From positions 84,285-148,284 of the forward strand of contig JAFEBS010000009.1 in assembly GCA_018242525.1 (NCBI GenBank): 64,000 nucleotides of DNA. Reading direction: 5' to 3'. Position 1 is the stretch's first letter. Each line of letters begins with the position of its first letter. The DNA comes from Planctomycetota bacterium (GTDB lineage: Bacteria; Planctomycetota; Planctomycetia; Planctomycetales; Planctomycetaceae). Below, piece by piece: positions 35,816 through 45,067 of this stretch. The position numbers and the translations under genes were made by a program. Under the pieces are notes generated by a model that saw nothing but the letters and a program-made list of their open reading frames with translations, did not search any database and was not told where the DNA came from.

Positions 35816-38269
35816 ATGAGAAGTTTCCACGCTTGGCAATGCCTGCTGGTCGGCGCGATGACAGCCAGTTCCATGGCTGTGTACGCGGCTGAACCCGCCG
35901 TCGAAGTGGGACAACCGGCCAGCGTCGTGCTGGAACCAGCGAAGTTCGAACTGGTCGGCAAGCGGTCCCGACAGCAATTGCTGGTGACCGGCAAATACTC
36001 GGGAGATCAACTGCGCGACCTGACCCCCGCCGGGACGTTTGTCTCGTCCAACCCTGCCGTGGTCAAGATCGACGGGGCGATCGCCTATCCCGTCGGCAAT
36101 GGCGAGGCAACCGTCACGGTTTCCGTCGGTGGCCAATCCGCTGCGGTCCCAGTCACTGTGAAGAATCTGGAAGCACCGGCTCCGGTCAGCTTCAAGAACG
36201 AAACTCAGATGGCCCTGACCAAGGCGGGCTGCAACATGGGGGCGTGCCACGGTTCGCCATCTGGCAAGGGTGGCTTCCGACTGTCACTGCGTGCCTATGA
36301 TTCCGTGCTGGACATCATGACCGTTCGCAGCGAATTCTTCGGTCGACGAACCAACATCATGGAGCCCGCCGCCAGCCTGCTGCTGCGCAAGCCGTTGATG
36401 GAAGTCGCTCACGGGGGAGGCAAGCGGTTGAAGAAGGGGGATCCCGCTCACGTGGTCCTGGAGCAATGGATCGCCGAAGGGATGCAACTGGATTCGGCCA
36501 CTGAGCCGGACCTGCTGAAAATCGAAACCGTACCGTCCAAGCGAGTCCTGAATCAACCGGCCGCCCGCCAGCAGATCATGGTCCTGGGTCATTTCAGCGA
36601 TGGCTCGATCCGCGACCTGACCGCCTTGACCGACTTCACGTCGTCCAACGAATCGGTCGGCAGCGTGAATGCCCAGGGCCTGGTCAACAAGAATGGCCGT
36701 GGAGAAACCGCGATCCTGGCCCGGTACCTCGACAAAATGTCCACGACCTATCTGACCTTCCTGGAAGATGTCCCGGGGTTTGCCTGGAACAATCCTGCCG
36801 AACTGAATTTTGTCGACACGGCCGTCTTCGAGAAGTTGAAGCAACTGCAAATCCTTCCCTCGGACCTGTGTGCCGATGATGAGTTCCTGCGGCGCGTGAC
36901 GCTGGACCTGACCGGTCGCCTGCCCACGTCCGAAGAAGCGCAAGCGTTCCTGGCCGATCAAAGCCCCGCCAAGCGAGTCGCCGTTGTGGATCGACTGCTC
37001 GACAGCAACGAATTCGCATCGTTCTGGGCTCTGAAATGGGCCGACGTCCTGCGATCCAACAGCAAGAAACTGAAGGCGGCTGGAGTCCACAAGTTCCGGG
37101 AGTGGATTTACGAATCCATTCGTTCCGACAAGCCACTGGACCAGTTTGCCCGCGAACTGCTGACCGCCAACGGCAGCGTGTTCGAGAACCCACCCGCCAA
37201 CTTCTGGAGGGCCAGCCGAGATCCCCTGGATGCCACCGAAACAACCGCTCAGTTGTTCCTCGGTGTTCGCATCCAATGTGCCAAGTGCCACAACCATCCG
37301 TTTGAACGGTGGACGCAGGACAACTACTACGGCATCGCCGCCGCGTTCGCCCGCGTGGGACGCAAGAACTCAGCCGATGCCGACGAAGAAGTGATTTTCA
37401 CGCAGGCGGGCGGCGAAGTGACTCAGCCGCGCACCAACAAGCAGATGAAGGTGCATTTGCTGCTGAAGGGTGATGTCGATGTCCCGGCCGATCAAGACCG
37501 TCGAGTCGTGTTTGCCGAATGGTTGACATCGGCGGAAAACCCGTTCTTCGCCAAGAGTGTCGTGAACCGCATCTGGGGCCACCTGATGGGCCGCGGGATT
37601 GTGGAACCGGTCGACGACTTCCGCGATTCCAATCCCCCCTCCAATGCCCGGTTGATCGAAGAACTGTCGAAACAATTTGCTGCCAACGGCTTCAGCCAGA
37701 AGTGGGCAATCCGCACGATCTGCAACAGCCGAACGTATCAACTCAGCTCGCGCAAGAACCAGTTCAACAAGGATGACGAGATCTATTGTTCGCACGCCAA
37801 CACTCGACTGCTGTCGGCCGAACAACTGCTCGATGGAATTTGCGCCGTTACCAACGTCCCGGAACAGTTCCCGGGCATGCCGCTGGGAACCCGGGCCTGC
37901 GAACTGGCAGATCCCCCGACGGATCACTATTTCCTGAAGGTCTTCGGCCAACCCCAGCGGGAAATGGCCTGCCAGTGCGAACGGTCGAGCGAATCGAATC
38001 TGTCCCAGGCCCTGCAGATGATCAATGGCCCGGTCGTCCACAACAAGTTGCGTGCCGACAACGGCCGGATTGCCACGATGATCAAGGAGATGAAGACCGA
38101 CGACGAGATCATCACCGCGATGTACCTGGCCGCTCTGGCACGCACCCCGTCACCTGAAGAGATGGCCGCCAGCAAACAGCACATTGGCAACCAGCAGGAT
38201 CGCCGCCAGGCCCTGGAAGACGTCGGCTGGGCCATCCTGAACTCGAAGGAGTTCCTGTTCCAGCACTGA
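35816..38269 (+). CDS. Exported DUF1549/DUF1553 protein with Ig-like and cytochrome-like motifs
   Basis: 817 residues with a signal peptide ending near YAAEPA. Around residues 25-125 is a BIG_2-like Ig domain; a second (GHFSDGSIRDLTALTDFTSS) follows the CNMGACHG segment at about 139. DUF1549 begins near NFVDTAVFEKLKQLQI (FLRRVTLDLTGRLPT), and DUF1553 covers the C-terminal third (FAEWLTSAENPFFAKSVVNR, AIRTICNSRTYQLSS). CAKCHNHPFERW has a CxxCH motif, which could bind haem c. These proteins are typical of planctomycetes, with no settled function. No DUF1501 partner is adjacent. Confidence 0.9.
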   Translation: MRSFHAWQCLLVGAMTASSMAVYAAEPAVEVGQPASVVLEPAKFELVGKRSRQQLLVTGKYSGDQLRDLTPAGTFVSSNPAVVKIDGAIAYPVGNGEATVTVSVGGQSAAVPVTVKNLEAPAPVSFKNETQMALTKAGCNMGACHGSPSGKGGFRLSLRAYDSVLDIMTVRSEFFGRRTNIMEPAASLLLRKPLMEVAHGGGKRLKKGDPAHVVLEQWIAEGMQLDSATEPDLLKIETVPSKRVLNQPAARQQIMVLGHFSDGSIRDLTALTDFTSSNESVGSVNAQGLVNKNGRGETAILARYLDKMSTTYLTFLEDVPGFAWNNPAELNFVDTAVFEKLKQLQILPSDLCADDEFLRRVTLDLTGRLPTSEEAQAFLADQSPAKRVAVVDRLLDSNEFASFWALKWADVLRSNSKKLKAAGVHKFREWIYESIRSDKPLDQFARELLTANGSVFENPPANFWRASRDPLDATETTAQLFLGVRIQCAKCHNHPFERWTQDNYYGIAAAFARVGRKNSADADEEVIFTQAGGEVTQPRTNKQMKVHLLLKGDVDVPADQDRRVVFAEWLTSAENPFFAKSVVNRIWGHLMGRGIVEPVDDFRDSNPPSNARLIEELSKQFAANGFSQKWAIRTICNSRTYQLSSRKNQFNKDDEIYCSHANTRLLSAEQLLDGICAVTNVPEQFPGMPLGTRACELADPPTDHYFLKVFGQPQREMACQCERSSESNLSQALQMINGPVVHNKLRADNGRIATMIKEMKTDDEIITAMYLAALARTPSPEEMAASKQHIGNQQDRRQALEDVGWAILNSKEFLFQH

Positions 38270-38314
38270 GAAACGTTGATCCAGAAACCGCGGGGATCCA
38301 CCCCGCCCGGGATC

Positions 38315-39214
38315 TCATTGACGTCCGAGCGTGACCTGGCAGTCTGCCAAGTCCGTTTTCAGTCGCTTGATGTCCCCCCTGGACAGCGTGGCCCCGACAA
38401 GCTCCAGCTCTTTCAAGTTTGGCATTTCGGAAAACGACGGAATCGCCGCATCGGTGATTCGGCTGGCGTTCATCAACTGGAGCTTCCGCAGGGCCGTCAC
38501 CCCGCGAAGTTCCTTGACATCGGCATCCGCTGCGTTGAAGTAGGTGATTTCGAGTCGTTTCAAAGGCATGTCTGCAAGGTGGCGCAGCCCGACGCGAGTC
38601 ACATTTTCCGCGAGTGTGATGCGCAGCGTTTGCAGTCCCGGCAGGCGACTGATCGCGGTGAGTCCCTTGTCCGTCACAAACATGCTGCGCACGTTCAAGA
38701 CCTTGAGATTCGGGAACACCCCCAGGTCCTGCAGGAGTTCGTCATTTACCAGTCGATCCGACAGTGAGACCTCCTGCAGTTGATGCATCTGCAAGAGAAT
38801 CTGCAGGCCTTTCTCGCTGCACTCCACCTGAGAGCGCAGGTCGAGAGCCTGGAGACTGTGTAAGGAGGCCAGGGCTGCAGCGCTCTCATCGCTGATCCTG
38901 GCCAGTGAAAGCGAGCATCGCTTCAGCGACGGTTTCCCCTGCAAGGCGCGCAGCGTCGCTGAAGTGATCTCGGTTCCACCGGAGCCGATGAATTCGATCG
39001 CCGGCAGGTCCTCAAGTTCCTTGAGTGCCCCCAGGCCATCGACGGTCACCAGCCGCAGGGGATACCTGACCAGCCGGATTGGCTGGCCAGGTTTTGACTC
39101 ATCACGCACCACGGTCGCCCCTTCTGCTGTCAGATCGCGAACAGCGGACTCATCGTCGCCCCAGGCAACTGACAGACTGAGCAGGCAAACAACGAGCCCT
39201 GACAAACGTACCAT
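38315..39214 (-). CDS. Exported leucine-rich-repeat protein
   Basis: 299 residues from the ATG at 39214 (GGAAAG upstream), with a signal peptide ending at AWGDDE. About eight leucine-rich repeats follow with the pattern LxxLxxLDLRSQ, for example ALKELEDLPAIEFIGSGGTE and PLKRLEITYFNAADADVKEL, close to the GALA/TIR1-like LRR class common in planctomycetes. No catalytic domain is present. It is probably a periplasmic or surface binding protein. An in-frame start further upstream would precede the signal peptide and is rejected. Confidence 0.82.
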   Translation of the reverse strand: MVRLSGLVVCLLSLSVAWGDDESAVRDLTAEGATVVRDESKPGQPIRLVRYPLRLVTVDGLGALKELEDLPAIEFIGSGGTEITSATLRALQGKPSLKRCSLSLARISDESAAALASLHSLQALDLRSQVECSEKGLQILLQMHQLQEVSLSDRLVNDELLQDLGVFPNLKVLNVRSMFVTDKGLTAISRLPGLQTLRITLAENVTRVGLRHLADMPLKRLEITYFNAADADVKELRGVTALRKLQLMNASRITDAAIPSFSEMPNLKELELVGATLSRGDIKRLKTDLADCQVTLGRQ

Positions 39215-39276
39215 GGCAATGCTTTCCGAATTATTGATTTGACGAATGCCAACCCGAATGCGCTTGATCGACGAGA

Positions 39277-40041
39277 TTATTTGGGCAGGCTGCTCGGATC
39301 CTTCAGAATCAGGGCGTTCTGGGGACCAATGTCGACCACGAACATCATGTCGTTGCAATCCTGATCGCCACCACCGTACAGGTCTTCAAAGCCGATGATG
39401 ATGTACTGACTGTTATCGGGGAAGAACGCGATCATGTGCTGAAAGTTGTCCGGGTTGTTGGACTTTCCGTTGTAAAACACATTCGCCGGTGACCCGTTGG
39501 AGTTTTCATTGGAGTAGACGAAGAAGCCGAGCTGCTGACCGGCCTTGACTGTCGGCAACTGAACGAAGTCACCGGGCAACACGGGATACGTTGTGCTGCG
39601 GGTTGTGCTCCCGTTCCAGTGCGCGGACGGGAAAATCGTAAAGGTATTTCCCGTCAGAACACCCGAACTTGGTTTGTCGATGGTGGCAATCGTCGCTCCC
39701 AATCCGTCAACATAACCTGCATACCCGTAAATGAAATAGACGCGTGGTGCGTAGTCAAACAGGAAATACAGCCGTTGTGGATCCAGTTGATTGATGCCAA
39801 TCCCGTCGAACTTCACCCCCTCTCTGACATTTGAGGTGATGTAATTCGAATAACTTGATTGCAGGCTGTTATACGCAATCGATGGTGCATCGGACGCCCT
39901 CTGGTAGACGGGGCCGATGATCGGCAGGCCCAATGGCCGCTTTGTAATCTGAATGGGAGACAGTGTCTGAGCCGAGGTCGTCGAGACCAGGCCGCACCAG
40001 ACCAGAGTTGCGATGCAAAAGCGTCCCGCATGCGATTTCAT
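39277..40041 (-). CDS. Exported DUF4114-domain protein
   Basis: 254 residues from the ATG at 40041, eight bases after AAGGA. A signal peptide ends near TSAQ (about residue 25). The C-terminal region has the DUF4114 hallmark YIIIGFEDLYGGGDQDCNDM, a probable calcium-binding beta domain, and the preceding part PGDFVQLPTVKAGQQLGFFVY fits the same fold. It lies downstream of the Tad-like genes on the same strand, 55 bases after the second TadE-like gene, so it may be co-expressed with them. Confidence 0.82.
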   Translation of the reverse strand: MKSHAGRFCIATLVWCGLVSTTSAQTLSPIQITKRPLGLPIIGPVYQRASDAPSIAYNSLQSSYSNYITSNVREGVKFDGIGINQLDPQRLYFLFDYAPRVYFIYGYAGYVDGLGATIATIDKPSSGVLTGNTFTIFPSAHWNGSTTRSTTYPVLPGDFVQLPTVKAGQQLGFFVYSNENSNGSPANVFYNGKSNNPDNFQHMIAFFPDNSQYIIIGFEDLYGGGDQDCNDMMFVVDIGPQNALILKDPSSLPK

Positions 40042-40096
40042 GGCGATCATCCTTTTTCTGTGGTTTTGAACGGAAGACAAGATTTGTGACCGGTGG

Positions 40097-40531
40097 TCAC
40101 GGAACCGAAACGGCTTGTACCTCTCGGGCCAGCGTTACGTTGGCCGTGATCGAACTGCTGTCTGAGACGTACCACTTGAACCACGCGTTCGCATTGGGAG
40201 ACAGCGTAACGGTGACGGAGACTGTGGGACTCGTGTAGGCGAGCATGCCTGGTGTAATTGTTGTTGTGAACGACGAAATACTGACGGCGGACATCACCTT
40301 GTTCACGGATGCCTGCACATCGGCGGTGGTGGCATTCAAGGGAATTCCCGAACGGGCCCCTTCAAATGCAGCCAGCCGGGCCGCCTGCTGGAGTTGAGTG
40401 ACGCGGGAAAACTCCAGCAATCCAAACAACACTGAAAACAGGATTGGCAGGCAGATGGCAAATTCGACGGTCGTCGCTCCCCGCCGTGGGGATGTTTCTT
40501 TGGGTCGCATTCGCATTTCATGATTCCCCAT
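40097..40531 (-). CDS. TadE-like pilus-assembly/pseudopilin protein (second copy)
   Basis: 144 residues. A short basic N-terminus is followed by GATTVEFAICLPILFSVLFG, the TadE-type signature of a Gly/Ala-x-x-x-x-Glu cleavage region plus one membrane helix (about 19-42). The remainder is a small extracytoplasmic beta domain. It is the third gene of a minus-strand set, TadE / VWA-TadG / TadE. The ATG at 40531 gives a 17-residue leader; in-frame ATGs follow at 40516 and 40510. Confidence 0.85.
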   Translation of the reverse strand: MGNHEMRMRPKETSPRRGATTVEFAICLPILFSVLFGLLEFSRVTQLQQAARLAAFEGARSGIPLNATTADVQASVNKVMSAVSISSFTTTITPGMLAYTSPTVSVTVTLSPNANAWFKWYVSDSSSITANVTLAREVQAVSVP

Positions 40532-40656
40532 GGCGCAGCGTGAGTCAAAAACAATCTCAGGACACTCGTCCGACGCGTGATCGCATTCGAGTCAGGCATC
40601 CATCGACTTATCCCTCGCGCGCGTCGGGCTTGTGTTGCATATCCCACTCAGGCGTT

Positions 40657-41820
40657 TCAGTTGACAAGCACGGCTGGCAGACTGTCAGCGATGTTTTGAA
40701 ATGCCGCCTGCAGTTGTGCGGCAGTGGCCGCGTTGAAGAACATTCCGTTGCCGTTTTGAGCCGCAGTCTGCATGGACGTTGCCACGGATCCGGTGGCCGC
40801 TTCGCCGCCGAAGGTGATCACATGCGTCACGATGGACGACCCGGTCCTGTAGGACGACGTCAGGCCGGGAATGTTCGTGTTCCCCGTCGTCGCAACTCCG
40901 TCGGTCAGCAGAATGATCGTCCGATCCGCCGTTGATCGGGCACGCGAACTGGTCAGTTCAGCCTGGGCCAAGGCCAGGCCAGCCGCGATGTTGGTATCGC
41001 CCAGCAGCGGTGTCGCCCCCCAGGCATTCATGGCGGTCGTGATCGAAGACGTGCTGGTTGTCAACGTTTTATCGAGCGAAGCGACTGTCGAGCTGTACTG
41101 TCCCAGAGAATAGTCTTCAGCATACGTCACAAGTCCGACCTTCACATCCAGGTTTCGAGCCTGCAGCACTGTCACAAAAGAATTGACGGCGGCCGTCAGG
41201 GCGGCCCATCGACTCGCTGTTGGACTGGGTGGCGTAAAGTAACTTTGCAGTGGAGAAAACAGGGTTCGATCGGGCGGATAGACAAATTCGCTGCTGCTCA
41301 AATCGAAGGCCATCGATGCCGAGCGATCCAGCACCAGCACGATGTCATGACTGACACGCGTGGCGTAGGCGGTTTTTGAGCACGTGAACGTTCCATTGGG
41401 GATCATCGACCCGATCGGGAGTGCCGTGGTCGCAGTCGCCGTGACCTGGACGCTGTTGACCGGCGTGGCACCCGCGTTGAAGACGTAAGCTCCGTTGGAC
41501 TGCTTCGTGGAGTTTCCAAATTTGAACCCGGACGTGGGGATCGACAGGACTGCCCCACCCACCTTGTTGTTGGCAGAAGTTGCCTTTCCAAAAGCGACCG
41601 CGGACGACTGCGAATTCGTCGCCCCGAAATTGACAAGCGCCGCCTTGGCGGCAGAGTCCGTTGTCAGTCGCAGTTCCGTACGCATCAGTTGCATGTACGC
41701 AATGTTGACCGAATAGCCGATGAACAGAATCACAATCGGCATGGTCAAGGCCACAACCGGAATCATGGCCCCGTGGCGTCGCAACGCCAATCGTTGATTG
41801 TGCAGTTGCCTGGATCGCAT
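40657..41820 (-). CDS. TadG-like protein with von Willebrand factor A domain
   Basis: 387 residues with GGAGG seven bases before the ATG. A TadG-type N-terminal membrane segment (MIPVVALTMPIVILFIGYSV, about 19-43) is followed by a beta-rich stretch and a VWA domain with an intact metal-site motif DRSAS in DIVLVLDRSASMAFDLS, and a later TDGVATTGN. Similar proteins belong to Tad/Flp pilus loci, but the ATPase (TadA), the secretin (RcpA) and the prepilin peptidase are not in this window. Confidence 0.88.
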   Translation of the reverse strand: MRSRQLHNQRLALRRHGAMIPVVALTMPIVILFIGYSVNIAYMQLMRTELRLTTDSAAKAALVNFGATNSQSSAVAFGKATSANNKVGGAVLSIPTSGFKFGNSTKQSNGAYVFNAGATPVNSVQVTATATTALPIGSMIPNGTFTCSKTAYATRVSHDIVLVLDRSASMAFDLSSSEFVYPPDRTLFSPLQSYFTPPSPTASRWAALTAAVNSFVTVLQARNLDVKVGLVTYAEDYSLGQYSSTVASLDKTLTTSTSSITTAMNAWGATPLLGDTNIAAGLALAQAELTSSRARSTADRTIILLTDGVATTGNTNIPGLTSSYRTGSSIVTHVITFGGEAATGSVATSMQTAAQNGNGMFFNAATAAQLQAAFQNIADSLPAVLVN

Positions 41821-41830
41821 TTAAACCTCC

Positions 41831-42265
41831 CTATTCAACAACAAGTGACGCACTGGCAGTGACGACGTACGTCGGGCTGAGCACGATGCACGACATCGAG
41901 TTTGGACCGAATGGTGCGGTGATCGACACTGTGACCAGGGTCTGGGGAGATGCAGACCCGAGGCTTTCCGGGGAAACGGTTACGGTGGCACCATGGACGT
42001 TCAATTGAGTGAGCAGCGAATTGCAATAGCTTTTGACGCCCGCGGCACTGGCAGCCGTCGTGCTCGATGTCGTCGGACGCGTCGCCATTCGCGCTGCTTC
42101 ATAGGCAGCCGAGATCATGCGAGTTTTCAGCATGACAGATCGATTGTACTCAAGCATGCCAAATGCCAGCACAATCAAGAATGGCAAAACCAGCGCAAGC
42201 TCCACGGCAGCAACACCGCGTCGAGATCGCTGATGACTTCGTCGAGATCGAATTGCAGGTACCAT
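41831..42265 (-). CDS. TadE-like pilus-assembly/pseudopilin protein (first copy)
   Basis: 144 residues, the same length as the other TadE-like protein, with RGVAAVELALVLPFLIVLAF as the cleavage and membrane region and an extracytoplasmic domain containing MSCIV. It opens the TadE-VWA-TadE set and ends 11 bases before the VWA gene begins. The two TadE proteins are similar only in the N-terminal part, suggesting different partners. Confidence 0.87.
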   Translation of the reverse strand: MVPAIRSRRSHQRSRRGVAAVELALVLPFLIVLAFGMLEYNRSVMLKTRMISAAYEAARMATRPTTSSTTAASAAGVKSYCNSLLTQLNVHGATVTVSPESLGSASPQTLVTVSITAPFGPNSMSCIVLSPTYVVTASASLVVE

Positions 42266-43041
42266 GACTCGCAGCTTCCGGGAGATGCCAAGTTGGCAAA
42301 GTAAGACGTGCGGAAGTGATTTTTCGAGAGGCCCGATTCGAACCTAGGTCCGAATTCGCGGACGTCAAATCCTCGTCGTGATTTTTTGGAAAAAAAGGTG
42401 CGAACCCGATTCGGAGACGACGGCGTCCGGAATCGTAATTCCAGAATTGCACTCACCCCGTCTCAACCGCTGTCATTTCGTGCGCCATGGCGACATTAGA
42501 ACCACGCGGCGGATCATTTCGCGGCACCACCAAGCCAGTTCGCGGGCCGTGCCCCGGATGCCAGATTTGACAGATTCGCAATTCCACCTCGCCCAGCAGG
42601 CTCCACTTCCTGGCTTTCGCCGCAGTTCCGCAGCCCTGCATTTTCGGGCAGCCGAAGACACATCAACTCCCACTTTCACAAAAATGCCTGAGTCGGGATT
42701 CCATTTTGTTGTGGAATTTGCCATAACAAACCCCACTTCGGCAGGCAGTGGACCTGCCGGAATAGGAAGATGAATGCCATTCCGCCCACCCACCTTTCGT
42801 CTCGCCCGCTGGCACGAGTTCTCTCTTGCGGCGTTCAAGATCGTCAAGCACGGTGACGCACCTCGGCCTCAGTCATGTCCGTTTGCTCCCAAGCTTCGTG
42901 ATGTTTGTCGGGAAAACATCAGTGTTGCCGCCGGTAGCCGCGGTTTGTCGTCGCTGAACTGGCTTCGGTCTTCCCTGCCGTTTGCGCGGCAGATGTCACA
43001 AGTTTTCAAAAGGGCCTTTCGGGCTCCGCAAAAGGACGACG
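42266..43041. other. 776-base region without a recognised gene
   Basis: Lies between the Tad-like set (minus) and the RRM gene (plus), so it should hold both promoters. No frame has a convincing coding pattern or ribosome site. CGTCGT/ACGACG with an internal T7-A7 stretch near 42377-42423 could fold. A tRNA-like GGTTCGAATC word on the minus strand near 42332-42341 lacks a matching stem. Confidence 0.4.
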
Positions 43042-43401
43042 ATGAGCAAGAATCTGTATGTGGGCAATTTGTCATTTAGTTGCACGGCTGACGATCTGCG
43101 AGAATTGTTTGGCCAGCACGGAAACGTTACCTCGGCACAGGTTGTGTCTGACCGGGAAACCGGTCGGTCGCGAGGTTTCGGATTCGTTGAAATGTCTGAT
43201 GGTGGTGAGGCGGCGATCTCGGCGCTCAACGGCACCGACTTCATGGGACGTTCATTGACCGTCAATGAAGCCCGTCCCCGCGAAAGCGGTGGCGGACGTT
43301 CGGGCGGCGGTGGCGGTGGCGGTCGAGGATACGGCGGTGGTGGCGGCGGACGCAGCGGCGGCGGCGGATACGGTGGCGGTGGTGGCGGCGGACGCTACTA
43401 A
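43042..43401 (+). CDS. RRM-type RNA-binding protein with Gly-rich tail
   Basis: 119 residues from the ATG at 43042, with AAAAGGA upstream. One RNA recognition motif fills residues 1-82: RNP2 in LYVGNLSF and RNP1 in RGFGFVEM. The tail is almost only Gly with Arg, Ser and Tyr (repeats such as GYGGGGGG), as in cyanobacterial and planctomycete RNA-binding proteins linked to cold response. Its 5' leader is long enough for thermoregulation, but no element is identified. A hairpin follows the gene. Confidence 0.93.
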   Translation: MSKNLYVGNLSFSCTADDLRELFGQHGNVTSAQVVSDRETGRSRGFGFVEMSDGGEAAISALNGTDFMGRSLTVNEARPRESGGGRSGGGGGGGRGYGGGGGGRSGGGGYGGGGGGGRY

Positions 43402-43434
43402 GCCAACTCGAATCTAATCTTCGTCTAAACGCAA

Positions 43435-43468
43435 AACGCCCCGTGGTTCCCGACAACCACGGGGCGTT
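43435..43468 (+). terminator. Hairpin after the RRM gene
   Basis: AACGCCCCGTGGTT (43435-43448) and AACCACGGGGCGTT (43455-43468) form a perfect 14-bp stem with a six-base loop, 33 bases past the stop. The following T-content is modest (GTGCATTCTTTG), so termination is likely but not certain. It may work in both directions, serving the convergent flavoprotein gene. Confidence 0.75.
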
Positions 43469-43551
43469 GTGCATTCTTTGAAAGTGGTCCTGGGAAGCGG
43501 ATCGGTGAGCGGATTGCCGCATCTTCGCGGCCTCTGATCCGCCTCTATCCC

Positions 43552-45021
43552 TCAAACACCGTACAGGTTCAACTTTGTCGGTTCGCACAATCCCACTCGA
43601 TTGAACGGCCCAATCGCCTGGCGAATCCGCGCCACAAATTCGGAAGTCGGAACACGAGGGTCGCCAATCTCAGACACGGACTGGATCAGCGCCCCCTTCA
43701 AATCCGGGTGATCGGCACTCAGGAACGCCGAACCGCGAACGGCCCTTTCCTCGCGGCGTTCGGCCTCGGACCATGTCGCCGCCGAGAAATAAAACATCGA
43801 CAACGCAATCATCCGCTCAAACTCGCGAAAGCCTTTGAAGCTGCCGCTGACGATCAGATCCAGAAATCCCGTCTCCTGCTGCAGCAGATCGTCGTACCGC
43901 TGCATCTGGTTGATCCAGTCAGGACGCCGCCACGAGCCTTCCAGCATCTCCACCAATCGCTCAATCCCCACCAGCGTCAGGGCGTTTCCTGTCGAATGCA
44001 ACGGGTCCAGGAACGTCGCAGTATTCGGCAACATCACCCAGTTCGGCCCCGTCGATCGCGCCAGCCGGCGCTGCATCCGCCCGGTTTGCCGCCAGGGCAC
44101 GATCGGTATGGCATCGGCAAACTGCTCAGCCACGGCAGGCAGCCGGGACAGGATCGAATCCCACTCCGCCTGCGGTGACACCGATTTGTCGAGCGGAAAT
44201 TGATCCGGGTCCAGGGAGAAGCCGGCACTGGTGACACCGTTATCAAACGGCAGAATCCACATCCAGCCTCCGTCAAACACGTGATGCAACGCCGCGTCAT
44301 CACACGGATACGGATGATCGGCTACCGAACCTCCGCGGGCGACGTACAGATCCTGCCAGCGTTTGACATTCGTAAAATGCGAAAACAACGCACGTGATCG
44401 TGTCTGCAAACCGTCTGGATGTGGTCCAATCCCCAGGTGCCGGGCCACGAACCCGCCGTCTCCCGAGGCATCCACGATCAGATCCGCCACCACCGTGAGC
44501 GGTTCCCCCTGCCGGTGGCCTCGCAGTTCCCAGCCAAGCCCGTGAGGGACCGGGGATTCCAGCGTCGTCAGGTCGAAATAGGGAACCCCTTCCCCGACGG
44601 CTTCGTCCGCCAGGAACTGATCAAAGTCTGACCGCAGCCAATGGGTGTCCGCGTCATCGGCACCCGCGCTCGCCGCGACCAGAAGTTCATTGGCATGATC
44701 GGATCGAGGCCGGAAGTCCTGACCCAGAGTGTGATGAAAATAACTGAAACCGCGCTTCAGCCCGCACACAATTTCGGGATGAACCCGCTTCCAAGTGCCA
44801 TAACTGGCCAGTGGAGCGATCCGTGGCAAATCGTACCTGCGAGCCAAATCCTCCAGGATCAGATTGGCCATGGGAGTCGACGATTCGCCAATCGCAAACC
44901 GGGGGTGTGTCCCCCGGTCGATCAGCACGCACGATCTCCCAATCCGCTTGAGCAGCAGCGACAACAGGCTTCCGCTGAAGCCCGCGCCAATCACAACAAT
45001 GTCGGCTTTCAAGTCAACCAT
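43552..45021 (-). CDS. FAD-dependent oxidoreductase of the flavin-halogenase-like type
   Basis: 489 residues from the ATG at 45021. The FAD-binding motif is IGAGFSG at 11-17. GESST at 45-49 and WMWILP at 253-258 correspond to the GEST and WxWxIP signatures of flavin-dependent halogenases and related monooxygenases, with Leu for Ile in the latter. A second flavin segment is IVDASGDGGFVARHL. Whether it halogenates is not decided by these motifs, and the catalytic Lys could not be placed with confidence. It is the last gene of a four-enzyme minus-strand run. A GTG 27 bases upstream lies in a repeat and is not favoured. Confidence 0.8.
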   Translation of the reverse strand: MVDLKADIVVIGAGFSGSLLSLLLKRIGRSCVLIDRGTHPRFAIGESSTPMANLILEDLARRYDLPRIAPLASYGTWKRVHPEIVCGLKRGFSYFHHTLGQDFRPRSDHANELLVAASAGADDADTHWLRSDFDQFLADEAVGEGVPYFDLTTLESPVPHGLGWELRGHRQGEPLTVVADLIVDASGDGGFVARHLGIGPHPDGLQTRSRALFSHFTNVKRWQDLYVARGGSVADHPYPCDDAALHHVFDGGWMWILPFDNGVTSAGFSLDPDQFPLDKSVSPQAEWDSILSRLPAVAEQFADAIPIVPWRQTGRMQRRLARSTGPNWVMLPNTATFLDPLHSTGNALTLVGIERLVEMLEGSWRRPDWINQMQRYDDLLQQETGFLDLIVSGSFKGFREFERMIALSMFYFSAATWSEAERREERAVRGSAFLSADHPDLKGALIQSVSEIGDPRVPTSEFVARIRQAIGPFNRVGLCEPTKLNLYGV

Positions 45022-45032
45022 GAGTTCTCTGT

Positions 45033-45067
45033 GCTCGGCTTTCTTCACGCGGGAGCGTGAAGGCTAC
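45033..45067. repeat. REP-like repeat, copy 2 (GCTCGGCTTTCTTCACGCGG)
   Basis: Shares 20 identical bases with 9298-9317. Here it lies between the radical SAM gene and the halogenase-like gene and overlaps the radical SAM stop codon (45064-45066). TTCACGC(GG)GAGCGTGAA gives it a small internal hairpin. Confidence 0.8.

Noticed and set aside
42325..42345. tRNA-like GGTTCGAATC word on the minus strand
   Set aside because: The flanking bases do not form a T-arm stem, and no D-arm, anticodon arm or acceptor stem could be built around it.
42473..42847. Minus-strand frame of 124 codons in the gap before the RRM gene
   Set aside because: Its composition looks non-coding for this genome, it has no good start signal, and no motif was recognised.
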